Below are positions 1-10,454 of a stretch of 64,000 nucleotides of DNA, in pieces; within the stretch, counting starts at the first letter, position 1, and the number at the start of each line of letters is the position of its first letter. The notes under the pieces were generated by a model. That model did not search any database, had not been told where the DNA came from, and saw only the letters and a program-made list of their open reading frames with translations. Source of the stretch: Arion vulgaris (Eukaryota; Mollusca; Gastropoda; Stylommatophora; Arionidae); the NCBI GenBank assembly GCA_020796225.1, contig CM036758.1:67469274-67533273 (forward strand), given 5' to 3'. Both the position numbers and the translations under genes were made by a program.

Positions 1-510
1 TGTACAATCTTTGCAAATATTCTAACTTAAAACTAGAAATATATGCAGTATGTTCAACTTATTAAACGTTAAACTAGAAATATGTGCAACATTTTCAACT
101 TATTAAACGTTAAACTAGAAATGCGTACAATATTTTCAACTTATTAAACGTTAAACTAGAAATGCGTACAATATTTTCAACTTATTAAACGTTAAACTAG
201 AAATGCGTACAATATTTTCAACTTATTAAACGTTAAACTAGAAATGCGTACAATATTTTCAACTTATTAAACGTTAAACTAGAAATGCGTACAATATTTT
301 CAACTTATTAAACGTTAAACTAGAAATGCGTACAATATTTTCAACTTATTAAATGTTAAACTAGAAATGCGTACAATATTTTCAACTTATTAAATGTTAA
401 ACTAGAAATGCGTACAATATTTTCAACTTATTAAATGTTAAACTAGAAATGCGTACAATATTTTCAACTTATTAAACGTTAAACTAGAAATATTTGTAAC
501 ATTTTCAACA
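1..510. repeat. 41-bp minisatellite array
   Basis: About 12 head-to-tail copies of a 41-bp AT-rich unit containing aaactagaaatgcgtacaat. Inner copies are nearly identical, differing mainly at acgtt/atgtt, while the outer copies are diverged. The array begins before the window edge. No coding frame is preserved. Confidence 0.95.
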
Positions 511-582
511 AACGTGTAGAAGTCTTATTTATTTTGTATGTATGTCATCGCTTGTTAATTTAGTTATTGACAGACTGCTTGA

Positions 583-1236
583 TACACCCATCATCATTCC
601 ACTTCGATGAATAGCTACATGTGTTCCGATCTATTTTTTTCACACAGGAAGATCTCTGCGACAGTACACGATCTCCGTAGCACTGACGAGGGTCCCCGAT
701 GCAATTGTGAACGTAGGGGTGATATTTAATCGTTTTCTTCTTCTTTGCGTTCGTTCTTTACGACCAATTATAATCACTTTTTATGTTTGATCTTTGCCAA
801 GAACGTGTATACGTTGCATATTGGTTTGGTAGGCCCCTAAACGCATAGACTTCTACACGTTTAGGACACATGCATCCGATTTCAGCCAAACCTCCTTAGT
901 CGCCTCTTACGACATGCATGGCAGGTAACCGTGGTTCTATTCTTTACACCCCAAATTTGGGCCCCGGCAACCACTCGGGCGCTTTAATCGTTTTAATAAA
1001 TTTTACCTGGGAAACGGTTTTGCAGACTACTCTCAGTCTTAGCGATTGTCAACTGTCAAAGGTTCTTGTACTTGCACAACTTTAACTCGTAACCAATTTC
1101 TCATAGTAGGTCTCCGATAGGACTAGGATCCCGATCTCACATACACTGATATCAGGGATCTCGGAAAAGATAAGGAAAGAAGCCGGGTATATTTGGAGCG
1201 GGAGACGAGCACCAAACCTCCAAGCCACAGAACCCG
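583..1236 (-). mobile_element. SINE-D copy, split by a SINE-A
   Basis: A tRNA-headed SINE. Its head lies at the right end near 1236 and its 3' part, with the conserved cgaggrtcyccgatg block, lies at the left. The same blocks recur at 3010, 18150, 24440, 32420, 35900, 46160 and 63748. It is interrupted at 737-982 by SINE-A. Confidence 0.8.
737..982 (-). mobile_element. SINE-A copy with 12-bp TSD
   Basis: A full-length SINE-A of about 246 bp, read on the minus strand from the gcccgag head to a gaagaag tail. It is flanked by perfect copies of tttaatcgtttt at 725-736 and 983-994. The core holds gtcgtaagaggcgacta and a ggtgtaaagaatagaacc block. The core resembles the Meta-SINE/Ceph-SINE domain as I remember it; a database comparison was not possible. 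Confidence 0.9.
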
Positions 1237-1404
1237 AACCTCCCGGCACCCCTAATGGCTTTGCTAATTTCAGTAAAATAAAAAGTAATGAGGCAATTAT
1301 TGTTATTAACTTTCTATAATTAAACCTGCGCCAAAGCATTCTCTAGCAGTGATATTCTTCAGGTTTAGCTTCTTCATGTACATTCGTTCAATTTCAAAAG
1401 CCAA

Positions 1405-2232
1405 TTTTAATATGCTTCAAAAATATCAGTGTCAAGTCTGGTAATTTCTATAAAGAACTTTCCCAGATCAGTCTTGTTTCTCATTTGTTGAATCATCATC
1501 AAATAGCTTGTCCTGAGCAGAACTTTGCCACCTAGCCGTTCTTCGAAATTTGTCTTTCTCTCTCTCATAGACCAGATTCCCACCTCTGCAGCCGTCATGC
1601 TCAAATCATCAGTTACATCCTGAATCCATCTTTTCCGTGGCCTTCCTCTTTGCCGGGATGCCGCCATCCACGGTGGTCTTCTCCAACCCTTTGTATCTCT
1701 TTATATATCCAAAATACTTCAATTACCTCTTTCTTATTTGTAGCATCAGGCAGTTTTCACAGTATAGTCTTCTACAACAGAACATCGGGAAAGAAGACAA
1801 GAGGAAGACCACGAAAAGATGGTTAGATATCGTAGCAGAATCCTGTGAAAGAGCAAAAATAACAATCACACAAGCCACCAGAACAGCGCAAGACAAAAAC
1901 AGAAAACCACGACACTGGGCAACAACCCGGTAGCAGTGTGACGACACTGGGCAACAACCCGGTAGCAGTGTGACGACAAAAGAAGAAGAAGGCAGTTTTC
2001 TTTGATTTTGAGTTCTTTCTGGATAGATATATTTGTTCTCGTCTCTGCCCATGATATACGAAGGACTCTTCTGTAACACTTATATTAAAAAATACATATT
2101 TGTTTTTCCACTGGCTTGTTAATGTCCATGCTTCACGCCCATACGTTGCCACTGGGAATATGCATGCTCTTAGTATTCTGATCTTTGTTTTCTCATCAGT
2201 TCCATTCCATACTGTTTGTAGTTGCTTAGTTC
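1405..2232 (-). mobile_element. LINE-i 3' end, split by LINE-ii
   Basis: Minus-strand remnant of a LINE ORF2 C-terminus. Conceptual peptides include VATYGREAWTL, then GRPRKRWIQDVTDDLSM and AAEVG followed by RERK. The same C-terminal block recurs at 7690, 27385, 48165 and 53895. It is broken by stops and interrupted at 1759-1989 by a plus-strand LINE-ii piece. No RT catalytic motif remains. Confidence 0.8.
1759..1989 (+). mobile_element. 5'-truncated LINE-ii insertion with TSD
   Basis: A short plus-strand fragment reading EDKRKTTKRWLDIVAESCER and ending in a gaagaagaa tail. An 11-bp duplication, aggcagttttc, flanks it at 1748-1758 and 1990-2000. That pattern is typical of 5'-truncated target-primed retrotransposition. 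A 26-bp stretch near 1915-1965 is duplicated in tandem. Confidence 0.85.
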
Positions 2233-2490
2233 GCCCGAGTAGTTACCGGGGCCCAAATTTGGGGTGTAAAGAATAGAACCACTGTTACCTGCCACGCATG
2301 TTTTAAGAGGCAACTTAGCAGGGTAGACTGCAATCGGATGCACGTGTCCTAAGCGTGTAGAAGTCTATGCATTTAGGGGCCTACCAAAACCGATATGCAA
2401 CGTATACACGTTCTTGGCAAAGATCAAACATATCACAAAGAGTGATTAAAATTGATCGTAAAGAACGAACGCAAAGAAGAAGAAGAAGTT
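2233..2490 (+). mobile_element. SINE-A copy
   Basis: SINE-A in plus orientation, from cgcccgag to an aagaagaag tail. Imperfect duplicates gttgcttagt and gttgtttagt flank it, and it is inserted in the LINE-i remnant. Confidence 0.85.
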
Positions 2491-2580
2491 GTTTAGTAGT
2501 TTTCTTCTTTACTTTTAGATTTGGTGAATATCTCTGGGAAAAACCTTCAGGACAAATTTTTGTCAGTGCCACACACTGAT

Positions 2581-2845
2581 TAGTTAGTTAATTGCATATC
2601 CTTTACAGGACTTTGCAAATAAACCCCAGCTTTTTAACGCTGTTTGTGATTTTTTCTAGACATTATTACGTTCAGCAGTTTGCCATTGTTTACTGAACGG
2701 GTGAAGCCATCGTCCTTTTGTAAAATCCACGCGAAACAATTTGCAACCAAATTGTCCGCAGCGTGTTATTCGAACTCAGAACGTCGGGGTTAATAGACCG
2801 AGTCACTATTCCCTAAGCCACGGACGCCACCACACACTCATTAGA
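2581..2845 (-). mobile_element. SINE-E (subtype 2) copy
   Basis: The tRNA-like head lies at the right, with the gggttcgaat-type B box in the complement near 2770. The body holds the acgttcagcagtttgccatt block. Its closest relative in the window is the copy inserted at 55406-55655. Confidence 0.75.
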
Positions 2846-3009
2846 GGTTCTTATCTTGAGTATGTTCTTACTCAGCTTTCATTCGAGTTTAGTTACAACT
2901 AGTTCATCATGTTTATATTCTTGTATCTTCAAGTGGGTCTCTATGATGGTGACACTTGCCTCTAGTTCTGATGGTACTTGGTTCGCGTTCAGTGTTAGAG
3001 AGATTGCGC

Positions 3010-3345
3010 TATTTTCCAGTGATTCCTGATCTTAGTGTAAGTGAAATTGAATTGATAGATAGGACGATGAAAGATAGGTCCCCTGTTCAAGTTGAGTACG
3101 CAAAAGAGAGTATTGACAGTTGAAAATCGATCAGAGCAGGCTGAAAAGTCGCAGTTTTGACAAAAATTATGAAAAACAGTTAAATTAAACTTACCATCAA
3201 AATCTTTACCATACTCAATTGTTACATCGGTAGCACTTACAGCTGCTATATAGTTCGTGTAATTTCGCTATCTTCCCGTTCTCGAAAGATATCGGAGCAC
3301 ACAAGGTTATTTACCAAAGTGCAGTGATGATCTTGCAATCAACCA
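3010..3345 (+). mobile_element. Old SINE-D copy
   Basis: Diverged plus-oriented SINE-D. The cctgatcttagtgtaagtg block near 3027 and the gatatcggagcacacaagg block near 3290 match other copies. About 80 bp in the middle is unrelated or badly decayed. The short open frame over 2990-3120 comes from this repeat, not from a gene. Confidence 0.65.
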
Positions 3346-3369
3346 ATCCAATCCCTAATACGTAGAAGG

Positions 3370-3645
3370 AACCCTTTCATACCTCGTGGTATATAGGTCA
3401 ATACAGTGTTAGGCCTGTATTTTCTTCATTGACCGTCGGCACACAATGGGTGATGTGGTCAGCATCACGCCGGCCGCCTTTACTTTCCCAGAGCATGTCT
3501 GGTACCCAGTTGAGGCTGGGTCGACCTGAGAGCCGTCGTGGTCAGGAAAAATTCCACGCGTATTGCGGAAGCTGAACCCAGACCACCAGCCTTGCGAAGC
3601 GAGTTCACTAACAACTACGCTATAGCGGCTCTCCTAATACATAGA
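3370..3645 (-). repeat. tRNA-like SINE plus repeat shared with 49700
   Basis: The part at 3447-3645 is GC-rich. Its complement has A-box-like tagcgtagttgttagtg and B-box-like gggttcagcttcc sequences, so it looks like a tRNA-headed SINE. The adjoining 3370-3445 is the reverse complement of a repeat at 49700-49800, sharing tgtgtgccg and aacactgtatt. Confidence 0.5.
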
Positions 3646-3670
3646 GGCGTTGTTTAATAGCTGTAAATAT

Positions 3671-3690
3671 TACACACACACACACACACA
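3671..3690. repeat. (AC)n microsatellite
   Basis: About ten AC repeats just left of the mariner-like element. Confidence 0.95.
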
Positions 3691-3725
3691 TCCCCACCCC
3701 CCTTCTTTCGCACACTGTTCCTATA

Positions 3726-5911
3726 GTCTGTCCATTAATTCGTGAGCACGTTTGAAATTGATTTTCTCGAAAACTACCTGTTGGATCTCAGTGATTTTTG
3801 CATGCAGCCTTAGAATATCCAGGACGTTAAAATAAAGCTAACCAGTAGTCCATAGATGCTACGGATTTTGCACATCGGCGAATTCCTTTGATCTTTTATG
3901 ACAATTGCAAATACAGGGGCTCAAATTTTAGATTTTACAGTAATCCCTAGAATTTGTCCATGTCAATTCTATTCATAGGTGTATCTCCATATTAACTTGA
4001 TAGGTCAAGTAATTAAGTGTGTTGCCCTTTATGTGCAATCGTGAACTTGGATACAATATGCAACAGTTAGTCCTCCCCTTCGGTCACCATTAGACCCCAG
4101 GGTGTCTTAACTTCACCACAAATTGTATGATGGTAGACGCATTTGGAAATGGAAATGTATACGTTGCTATTTCTCAGTCTGTAATCAAAATATGATTTGT
4201 ATCATCCCGAATCTGACGATTCCATGAGGTTGATAATTGTTACTGGCTGAACAAATTGTAATCCATCTCGGTGCCAGTACTCGTCTTCCTCTCGGAGCAC
4301 ATGTTCAACACACTTCTTCCAGAACTGCATGTCTATCATTGAGAGGGACTCACGTGTCAGAACTTCAACATCACACATTTTAAACGTCCTGTTCTGTTCG
4401 GCAACTTGCCCTTTTACTTTAGCCCAGACAAGCTCTATCGGATTGAGGTGAGCATGATATGGAGGTAGTCGCAAAGACGTGTGGCCGTATTCCGCAATGA
4501 TTTTGTCAATATGAAACACCTTTGTCTTATTTGTCATCCTCACCAGGTACAACAACTCGGGTTTCAAATATGTATCATCGAAGCTGACATTTTCCTTAGC
4601 AAGCCAAGTCCTAATTTGATCTTTTGTATTTGATGCAGTTGGTACTTTGTCTTCCGCTGATACTGCGTTGTGATAGGATGCATTATCCATTACCAAGCAT
4701 GATGGTCTGTTTAGAATTGGAAGTAGATCTTTCTCCATCCAGTGCCTGAAAATATGTCCATTCATTTATGTGTGGTAGTCCCTACCGTCGGTACTTTTGA
4801 TTGGAAAATAAGTCCAGCGTCATGGACAAGACCTTCTTCACTGCTTCCTGCATGTGTTAGTATAATACGTTGGCCTTTGCTGCTTGTATTTTTCTTTTCT
4901 GTTCACCGTCTACTGATTGCCATTCTTTAGCATTGGTGTGGTGAGCATTGACCCAGGATTCGTCCAAATATACAATATCATAGCCTTGCCTCCGCCGCTC
5001 ACGGATCTGCCTCAGGTATTTACTTCGGGCAGCAATTAAATGTGGCTTTTCACAAATAATATTCCTGCCGCCTATAGTTTTTCTGAAGGTGAAGCCGGCG
5101 GCTCTTACAATTTTCCATAGAGTACTTTTAGAAATGTCTATGCTGCAATCTGATTGCAGTTTTAATTTCAGTTTCCTAAGAGTAACAAGTTGATTTGTCG
5201 CAAACATTTTCAAGAGCTCCGTCTTATGACATCTATGTCAAAATCGTCAATTGTTCTTTTCCTTCCTTGCTTGACATTAGTGCACTTTGTGTCCTGTTTA
5301 ATCCATCGGGAAAAGGATTCTCTATTCAGACCAAGCGCCAGTTGCGTTCGTTTCTCAGGGTTATGAATATCGCAATATAGATGACCTCTCTTAGATTCCC
5401 TACGGAAGTGTTGGTATAGTGAAACTGTAACCTTCTGCATTGTTATAAATGTGCACTTCAGACTCATTATGAATGTGATATCAATGTCAGTTTTGATAAG
5501 CCAACAAATATGATACAATAGCTTCATACAAATAGCGAGATACGCCTATAACTATAAAACGGTATCCCAATTATAACGTCATATGCTTTCCGCTTTCAAA
5601 GTCGACTGGGTTAGGTGCACGGGATTTCGTACAATTGTTGTTTACTCACGATATTTCTATGTTACCATAATGTATTTTTAGAACAACGCGTCTGTGTACC
5701 GTAGATCTGTTACTATTGTGTACAATCCGGTGAGGTTGATTTTAATATAACCTGAAGAAGAAATATTTCAAACTACATCAAATTTTCTTGGAAAAAATTT
5801 TTTTCTCTAGCGTCATGGATATTCTAAGGCTGCTTGCAAAAATCACTGAGATCCAACAGGTAGTTTTCGAGAAAATCAATTTCAAACGTGCTCACGAATT
5901 AATGGACAGAC
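3726..5911 (-). mobile_element. Tc1/mariner-superfamily transposon with ~100-bp TIRs
   Basis: The 2,186-bp element is bounded by TA dinucleotides at 3724-3725 and 5912-5913. Its ends, starting gtctgtccattaattcgtga, are inverted repeats of roughly 100 bp (about 3726-3822 and 5818-5911). Both ends retain the block ctgttggatctcagtgattt. The inside holds a minus-strand DDE transposase remnant. TA target, TIRs and DDE motifs together place it in the IS630/Tc1/mariner superfamily. The DD83E spacing resembles the DD82E 'Sailor' type that I recall from the literature. Confidence 0.93.
4202..5527 (-). pseudogene. Broken DDE transposase (DD83E type)
   Basis: The transposase is split over three frames. 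The first piece (5527-5210) is the N-terminal DNA-binding region, with NRESFSRWIKQ and a basic KQGRKR stretch. The second (5213-4857) holds a helix-turn-helix-like STLWKIVRAAGFTF and the first catalytic Asp in YLDESWVN. The third (4765-4202) holds the second Asp in LVMDNASYH and the Glu in LNPIELVWAKVKG. I count 83 residues between second Asp and Glu, far more than the 34-39 of classic Tc1/mariner enzymes. Pieces 1 and 2 are separated by an apparent one-base loss near 5222. Another frameshift lies near 4870, with a further frame change and a TAA stop just before the MNGH stretch near 4766. The enzyme is therefore dead, while all three acidic residues are still legible. Confidence 0.9.
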
Positions 5912-6161
5912 TATAGTAGGAAACTATAACTCAAGACAATGTACACTCCGCCTATATTGAAATGTCTCTTGGATATAACCAGAACCCAATATAAACTTAT
6001 AATATTATTAGTTATCTAGAGTTGGCTGCGATTTAACTCAATCCATACCACGATTCATTACAAATGCGCGTCAATTACATCTCCAGCCACTTTAGTGGCA
6101 TTTCATACAACTCACTTTCTTTCTTTGTGTACTAAACACTCCACTTTTTTTTTATCATCGT

Positions 6162-6194
6162 GGCTATATATAGTAATATATATATATATATGTG
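6162..6194. repeat. (TA)n microsatellite
   Basis: Short TA-rich tract left of a SINE-E copy. Confidence 0.85.
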
Positions 6195-6199
6195 TATGG

Positions 6200-6405
6200 G
6201 CGCGTCAGTAGCTTAAGCGGTATTCAGCTCGATCGCAACCTAATCAAATTCGTTCCCGTTGATTTCTACGACCGGTTAAAAATAGACACCACCGTTCAGA
6301 AAGCTATAGCAAACTACTGAACGTATAAGTGGTGCCTAGAAAATCAACGACTCGTTTACTATTGTTGATGTCTAAGTCCTGTAGTTTAAAGGATATGCTA
6401 CGAGT
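6200..6405 (+). mobile_element. SINE-E copy
   Basis: tRNA-like head tcagtagcttaagcggtat, then the family body gtataagtggtgcctagaaa. The same body recurs at 20840, 26245, 29877, 33895 and 62120. Confidence 0.8.
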
Positions 6406-6425
6406 TTCATTTTCATATGTATGTA

Positions 6426-6637
6426 TATATATTTTTTTTTTCTCATCCAGAAGCACCTGAGCTTTCAGCTCTTCGGCTCGGTGCCATAGACATCGTAACC
6501 CTTCGGTTCGGAGCCACGAACACATTGAATTTGGGGAACCTGTGGCTTTTCTGCCAGCCCGCGGAATTGAACCCGCACTCACAGAGGGCTAGTCACCCGC
6601 AGTCCAACGCACTACGAACACGCTGGACAGGCGGGCA
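6426..6637 (-). mobile_element. SINE-C copy
   Basis: Minus-oriented tRNA-headed SINE. In the complement the head reads gttcgtagtgcgttggac with B box gggttcaattccgcggg, followed by a caccgaaccgaagggt-type body and a terminal A tract (poly-T at 6428). Other copies lie at 21690, 24575, 30523, 56897 and 63338. Confidence 0.9.
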
Positions 6638-6639
6638 TC

Positions 6640-6640
6640 A

Positions 6641-6690
<50 letters not shown>
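6640..6690. repeat. (TA)n microsatellite
   Basis: About 25 TA repeats directly at the head end of the SINE-C copy. Confidence 0.95.
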
Positions 6691-6696
<6 letters not shown>

Positions 6697-6794
6697 AGTA
6701 GTATCTACTGCAAACATCGTAAACACACATGCTTTTTTGAATAACATGCTGGTGTAATAAAACAATTGGTGTCAGAACTCAGTAACATGCACGG

Positions 6795-7360
6795 TATAGA
6801 AAGGGTTAACAACATCTAGTGAGCATCATCATGTGCCATGCCGAATTATCATTGATCTTCACAAACGTCTGTTCTGATTACCCACTATCATTTCAAATGT
6901 TGACACTATTTCGTATCACGAAACTTAGACTGTCTAGAGTCGTACTCTATCTCGTCTTTCTGTTGAGTTTCCAGTTGACAGAAGTTCAGTTTCAGTTTGG
7001 AATATCTTCATTGCACTCCGCACATGTCCATAGGTGCTCCGATCCCTTCGCAATATCTCCAACAGCGTCCAGCGACAGACCGTACCAGTTCGATTTTGAT
7101 TGACGAGCCTACTCGTATACCTGTTGTACTGTTCTTTTCTTGCCACACCAATCTTCAAACCCAGCTCCAGCAATGTAGTAGTTGATGTGGATTGGTTTAG
7201 ATGAAGATCTTCTCTGCGGCCACACTCTATGAGGGCGCTCAAGATGTCAGCTCTGTCCATTGGCTGTCCCTCTGATATGGCGGCAGAGCCAGCCAGTCTG
7301 TCTGCTCTCTCATTGCCAACGACACCCCATGTGCCCCGGAACGAAGATAAGTGTAATTCT
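6795..7360 (-). mobile_element. LINE-iv RNase H/C-terminal remnant
   Basis: Reading minus-strand from 7360 there is a PGHMGC-like RNase H end, a frame change, then MDRADILSALIECGRRED, followed by a GVARKEQYNRYTSRLVNQ block. The same arrangement recurs at 44400, 45295, 55845, 58640 and 62355. It is the region just after RNase H in a jockey-like LINE ORF2. Frameshifts make it non-functional. Confidence 0.8.
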
Positions 7361-7689
7361 GCAAATTGTTGGCTGTTGTTTGAATCAACTTATACTAAAA
7401 CGCAACTTCTTATAACTACCAATATTGAGATAGGCAGACTCACTTAAGGAATGCATGTAGTTGTTGATTCTAGTTAAGTTGTAATTATTATTCTTGTCTT
7501 TTGGTTTTACCTGTAGTAAAGTTAATGCATTTTCATGTTGTTTGGCGTGTGCTTTTTTGTACATTCCAAACACATTCATCACTTTAGTTTCACATCTTCT
7601 GTTTGTAATCCTTTCTTCCGTTTGATATATTGACAATAGTAGAATAGAATAAGACAGAGAAGATAACAAATAGATATATACTGAATGTA

Positions 7690-8175
7690 ATCAAAAATCC
7701 AAGAAAATTAAAGTATGTTGAACATATATAGAGACATGAAGGGTTGGAGAAGATCTTGGATGGAGGCAAAGAGGAGAAGAGGAAGACCAAGGGGAATAAT
7801 GATTCAGGATGTAACTAAAAGTTTCAACATGACATCTGCAAAGGCGGAACATCTGACCTATTAGTTAGTTAGTCTTTCCTCTTGGGCCTGTGGGGCCATA
7901 GGGCAGAGGTCATAGCTCTCCATGTCTCGCGGTTCGTTGCTATTTGTTTTAAGTCTTTAATGTTTACTAGGCCCATCGTTGAGCCTTCTCTGATGATGGT
8001 TCTACGCAGAGTCTCTCTTGGTCTTCCTCGTTTCTTTTTCCCTCTGGTGTCCATATGAGGGATTGGTGAGGGAGTCTTCTCTCATCCATTCTAAGTGTCT
8101 GACCTATGAGAGAGAGAGAAATTCCGAAGGAATGTAATGCTGGCAAATTTTTGCTCAGGCAAGGTTATTTGATTA
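7690..8175 (+). mobile_element. LINE-i 3' end, split by another LINE tail
   Basis: Plus-strand LINE-i tail: gttggagaagatcttggatg, then gaggaagaccaaggggaata and aggatgtaact. It resumes after 8107 with gagagagaaattccgaagg and a gatgatga-like end. Its middle is interrupted at 7862-8097. Confidence 0.8.
7862..8097 (-). mobile_element. LINE tail nested in LINE-i, with TSD
   Basis: Minus-strand fragment reading MDTRGKKKRGRPRETLRRTI and ending in a CysTrp-less ALWPHRPKRKD tail, a typical LINE ORF2 C-terminus. A ttagttagttag tail sits at its left. The 10-bp duplication tctgacctat flanks it at 7852-7861 and 8098-8107. Confidence 0.88.
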
Positions 8176-8289
8176 TGATGAGTCTTATATATTTATTCAA
8201 TGTTAGCTGTTTATTAAATGTCTTTTACAGCTTCAATAGAGGTCCATGCAGTTTTCTGTACAGTGCTGTTCCACTAGACCCAGTGTTTG

Positions 8290-8368
8290 TCTCGACGTGT
8301 CTCTGTGGCTAAGTGGTTAAGCCCTTTGTCTTGCGAGTCGAAGGTCGTGGTTCAAATCCGCTGCCCTG
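8290..8368 (+). repeat. tRNA-like SINE head fragment
   Basis: Contains a good A box (tggctaagtgg) and B box (ggttcaaatcc) about 35 bp apart. The putative acceptor arms do not pair, so this is a SINE head rather than a tRNA gene. It abuts a minus-strand LINE fragment. Confidence 0.55.
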
Positions 8369-8506
8369 TAATATTGTTCTTCCAGGTCATCGGGACGCTT
8401 GATGTGACCAAAGTATCTAATTTTTCTGTATAGTATATTGTTTATCAGCCAATTCTCTTTAACATTTAGTTCTTTCAGGACATCAGTGTTCTTTATTTTT
8501 GTTCCG
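8369..8506 (-). mobile_element. LINE ORF2 C-terminal fragment
   Basis: The complement reads YGTKIKNTDVLKELNVK and then YRKIRYFGHIKRP, the WFGH/YFGH block near the C-terminus of LINE ORF2 proteins. Confidence 0.7.
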
Positions 8507-8765
8507 TAGTCTTCTTCTTCTTTGCGTTCGTTGTTTACGAGCAATTTTAATCACTCTTTGTGATATGTTTGATCTTTGCCAAGAACGTGTATACGTTGCA
8601 CATTGGCTTGGTAGGCCCTTAAACGCATAGACTTCTACACATTTAGGACACGTGCATCCGATTTCAGCCAAACCTCCTTAGTCGCCTCTTACGACATGCG
8701 TGGCAAGTAACAGTGGTTCTATTCTTTACACCCCAAATATGGGCCACGGTAACCACTCGGGCGGC
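8507..8765 (-). mobile_element. SINE-A copy
   Basis: Full-length minus-oriented SINE-A. Duplicates of ttccgtagt flank it near 8498 and 8766. Confidence 0.9.
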
Positions 8766-9190
8766 TTCCGTAGTAAAATGGCAGATCTTTCCGCAGTAAG
8801 ACAGTCATCAGGGTATGGTGAGACATTGTCAATTTAAACTGATAAACTGACGTCTCTATCAGCGGACGTTATCCAAACTTTCAACACACTTATCAGCACG
8901 TATGAAGTGCCCTCAAACACATTGAACAGACAGATTATGTAGTAAATAGTCTCATTATAATCTTATATTTGTCAATTGAATTGTTTCCGACAAGACATGA
9001 AAGAGAATATTCACCTTCGTTAGCAAGTACTACCTTTTCTTCTTGGACTGATAACCATTGTTGAATGTCTATCACTTGTTCATTTAGTATTTCATTCAAC
9101 TCGAAAGCTCACTTCTATTTTCTAAATGTGAAGTATATAATCTTCTTCGGTCCGTTTTCTATGTTTAGATGTTTAAACTACGAGATAAAT
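8766..9190. other. Unassigned stretch
   Basis: Non-repetitive AT-rich sequence. I see no long frame, splice-flanked exon or recurrent block in it. Confidence 0.5.
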
Positions 9191-9194
9191 TGCC

Positions 9195-9445
9195 TTCATT
9201 CTTCTCCGAACGCTCCATATCGACCATTTGTTAACCACTTTGTGATTTGTATGTGATCCGAGCCTTAGAGCGATTGTACGTTGTACCAGTTATGTGCCTG
9301 CAAGTAGGCCAGCACATCTGGTTTCTGCGAAGCTATTTATTTACTAGAGTAGCTTACCTAGTCCCCTACATCAGTCGCCTCTTACGACATGCCTTGTAGG
9401 TCACAGTGTTACTATTCTTTGCTTCCTTGCGGGCCCTGGCAACAA
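9195..9445 (-). mobile_element. SINE-B copy
   Basis: SINE-B shares the core ggcgactgaggtaggac and the cttgttaacc-type region with SINE-A but has its own blocks, aggccagcacatc and cgaacgctccatatcgacc. Copies occur at 10455 (+), 12178 (+), 14040 (-), 17333 (-) and 25478 (-). Confidence 0.85.
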
Positions 9446-9559
9446 GTGAGCGCAGTTGCTTCCATAAATCCAGTTGTTAGCAGGAGGTTTTCGCGGGTAC
9501 CCAACTACTTTCTGCTTCAAATTAATCTCAGAGGCTGTGTTTGAGCCTTCCAAGTCATT

Positions 9560-10445
9560 TAAGTAAGGGATACTTATGAAATACTTAGGAAGCATATTCA
9601 CAGAATATCAAAGATTATACTGAGAGATACAGGCTAGAGTGCAAAATAGCAAATGCTGTAATCTACCAGCTAGCCACATTGTTACAGCAGCCAAATATCT
9701 CACTGATAGCTAAACAATAGATGATCAACAGCATTGTCTTGCCTACTCTGTGTTACCAGAACCAAACATGGACAATGAGTAAAGCACAGAAGCAAAAAAT
9801 AACTGCATGTGAAATGCGATGCCTACGAAAAGTCAAAAACATCAGCATAAAAAAGAAAATTGGGACATAGTCTTGTTTGAATTACATTGAGAAACAATGA
9901 AGTGATTCGGTCATTTAACAAGAATGCACCCCAAGTCCACTGTATACAGTCTTACTTACTTACTTAATCCCGTCATGCCTAGTGACACATGGGGCTTCAG
10001 AAAGGACTTTCCATGCTCTCCTGTCCGTGCAACCTTCAGCGCAGAGCCCCACGTCAGAGATGCGGTGTCCAGTTCCTTTCCCAGCGTAGGCTTCCTTGCG
10101 GCTTTCACCCATACTGTTCATGCTGACAGTGGTACTCTGTCTCAAGACCGCTGGACATCGAGAGCATTTTTTTCCTTTCGAAGTTTCTGTAACATTTTTC
10201 TTTTTTTTATGGGGCAGAGTTGTTAGCACTGCGCCCAACCCCAACCTGGAGGACCAGGAGGCCACATTTAGTCTGACCTCTCACCTTGGAACTGTCCGGC
10301 ATGGGTAACCCTTCCAGGAACATAACGTTCCTGCCGGCATAGCTTTCTGGATCATTGAGGTACGCAAGCCCCCACCACTACAAGGTAATGGCCTCATGGG
10401 GGACTGTATACAGTCTTCTACAACAGAACATCAGGAAAGAAGACT
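9560..10445 (+). mobile_element. LINE-ii ORF2 C-terminal remnant, split
   Basis: Conceptual peptides NSIVLPTLCYQNQTWTM and EMRCLRKVKNIS mark the C-terminal part of LINE-ii, also seen at 12855, 36760 and 57985. It has several stops. It is interrupted at 9954-10402 and resumes with cttctacaacagaacatcag, matching the copy at 1765. Confidence 0.82.
9954..10402 (-). mobile_element. 449-bp retroelement insertion with 15-bp TSD
   Basis: A GC-richer 449-bp block flanked by a perfect 15-bp duplication, actgtatacagtctt (9939-9953 and 10403-10417). The left border is a ttacttacttac tract, likely the 3' tail in the complement. No long frame is present. It belongs to neither the SINE-A nor the SINE-B family, and no second copy was seen in the window. 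Confidence 0.85.
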
Positions 10446-10454
10446 ATCCGCCTG

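Noticed and set aside
2990..3120. Possible exon reading FPVIPDLSVSEIELIDR
   Set aside because: The same phrase arises from the SINE-D body at other places (for example near 1150 and 63840), so it is a repeat translation.
6417..6698. 93-codon ORF ending in YIYIYIY
   Set aside because: It is composed of SINE-C and a (TA)n tract.
8297..8365. tRNA gene
   Set aside because: A and B boxes are present, but the ends do not pair to form an acceptor stem. Similar heads belong to SINEs.
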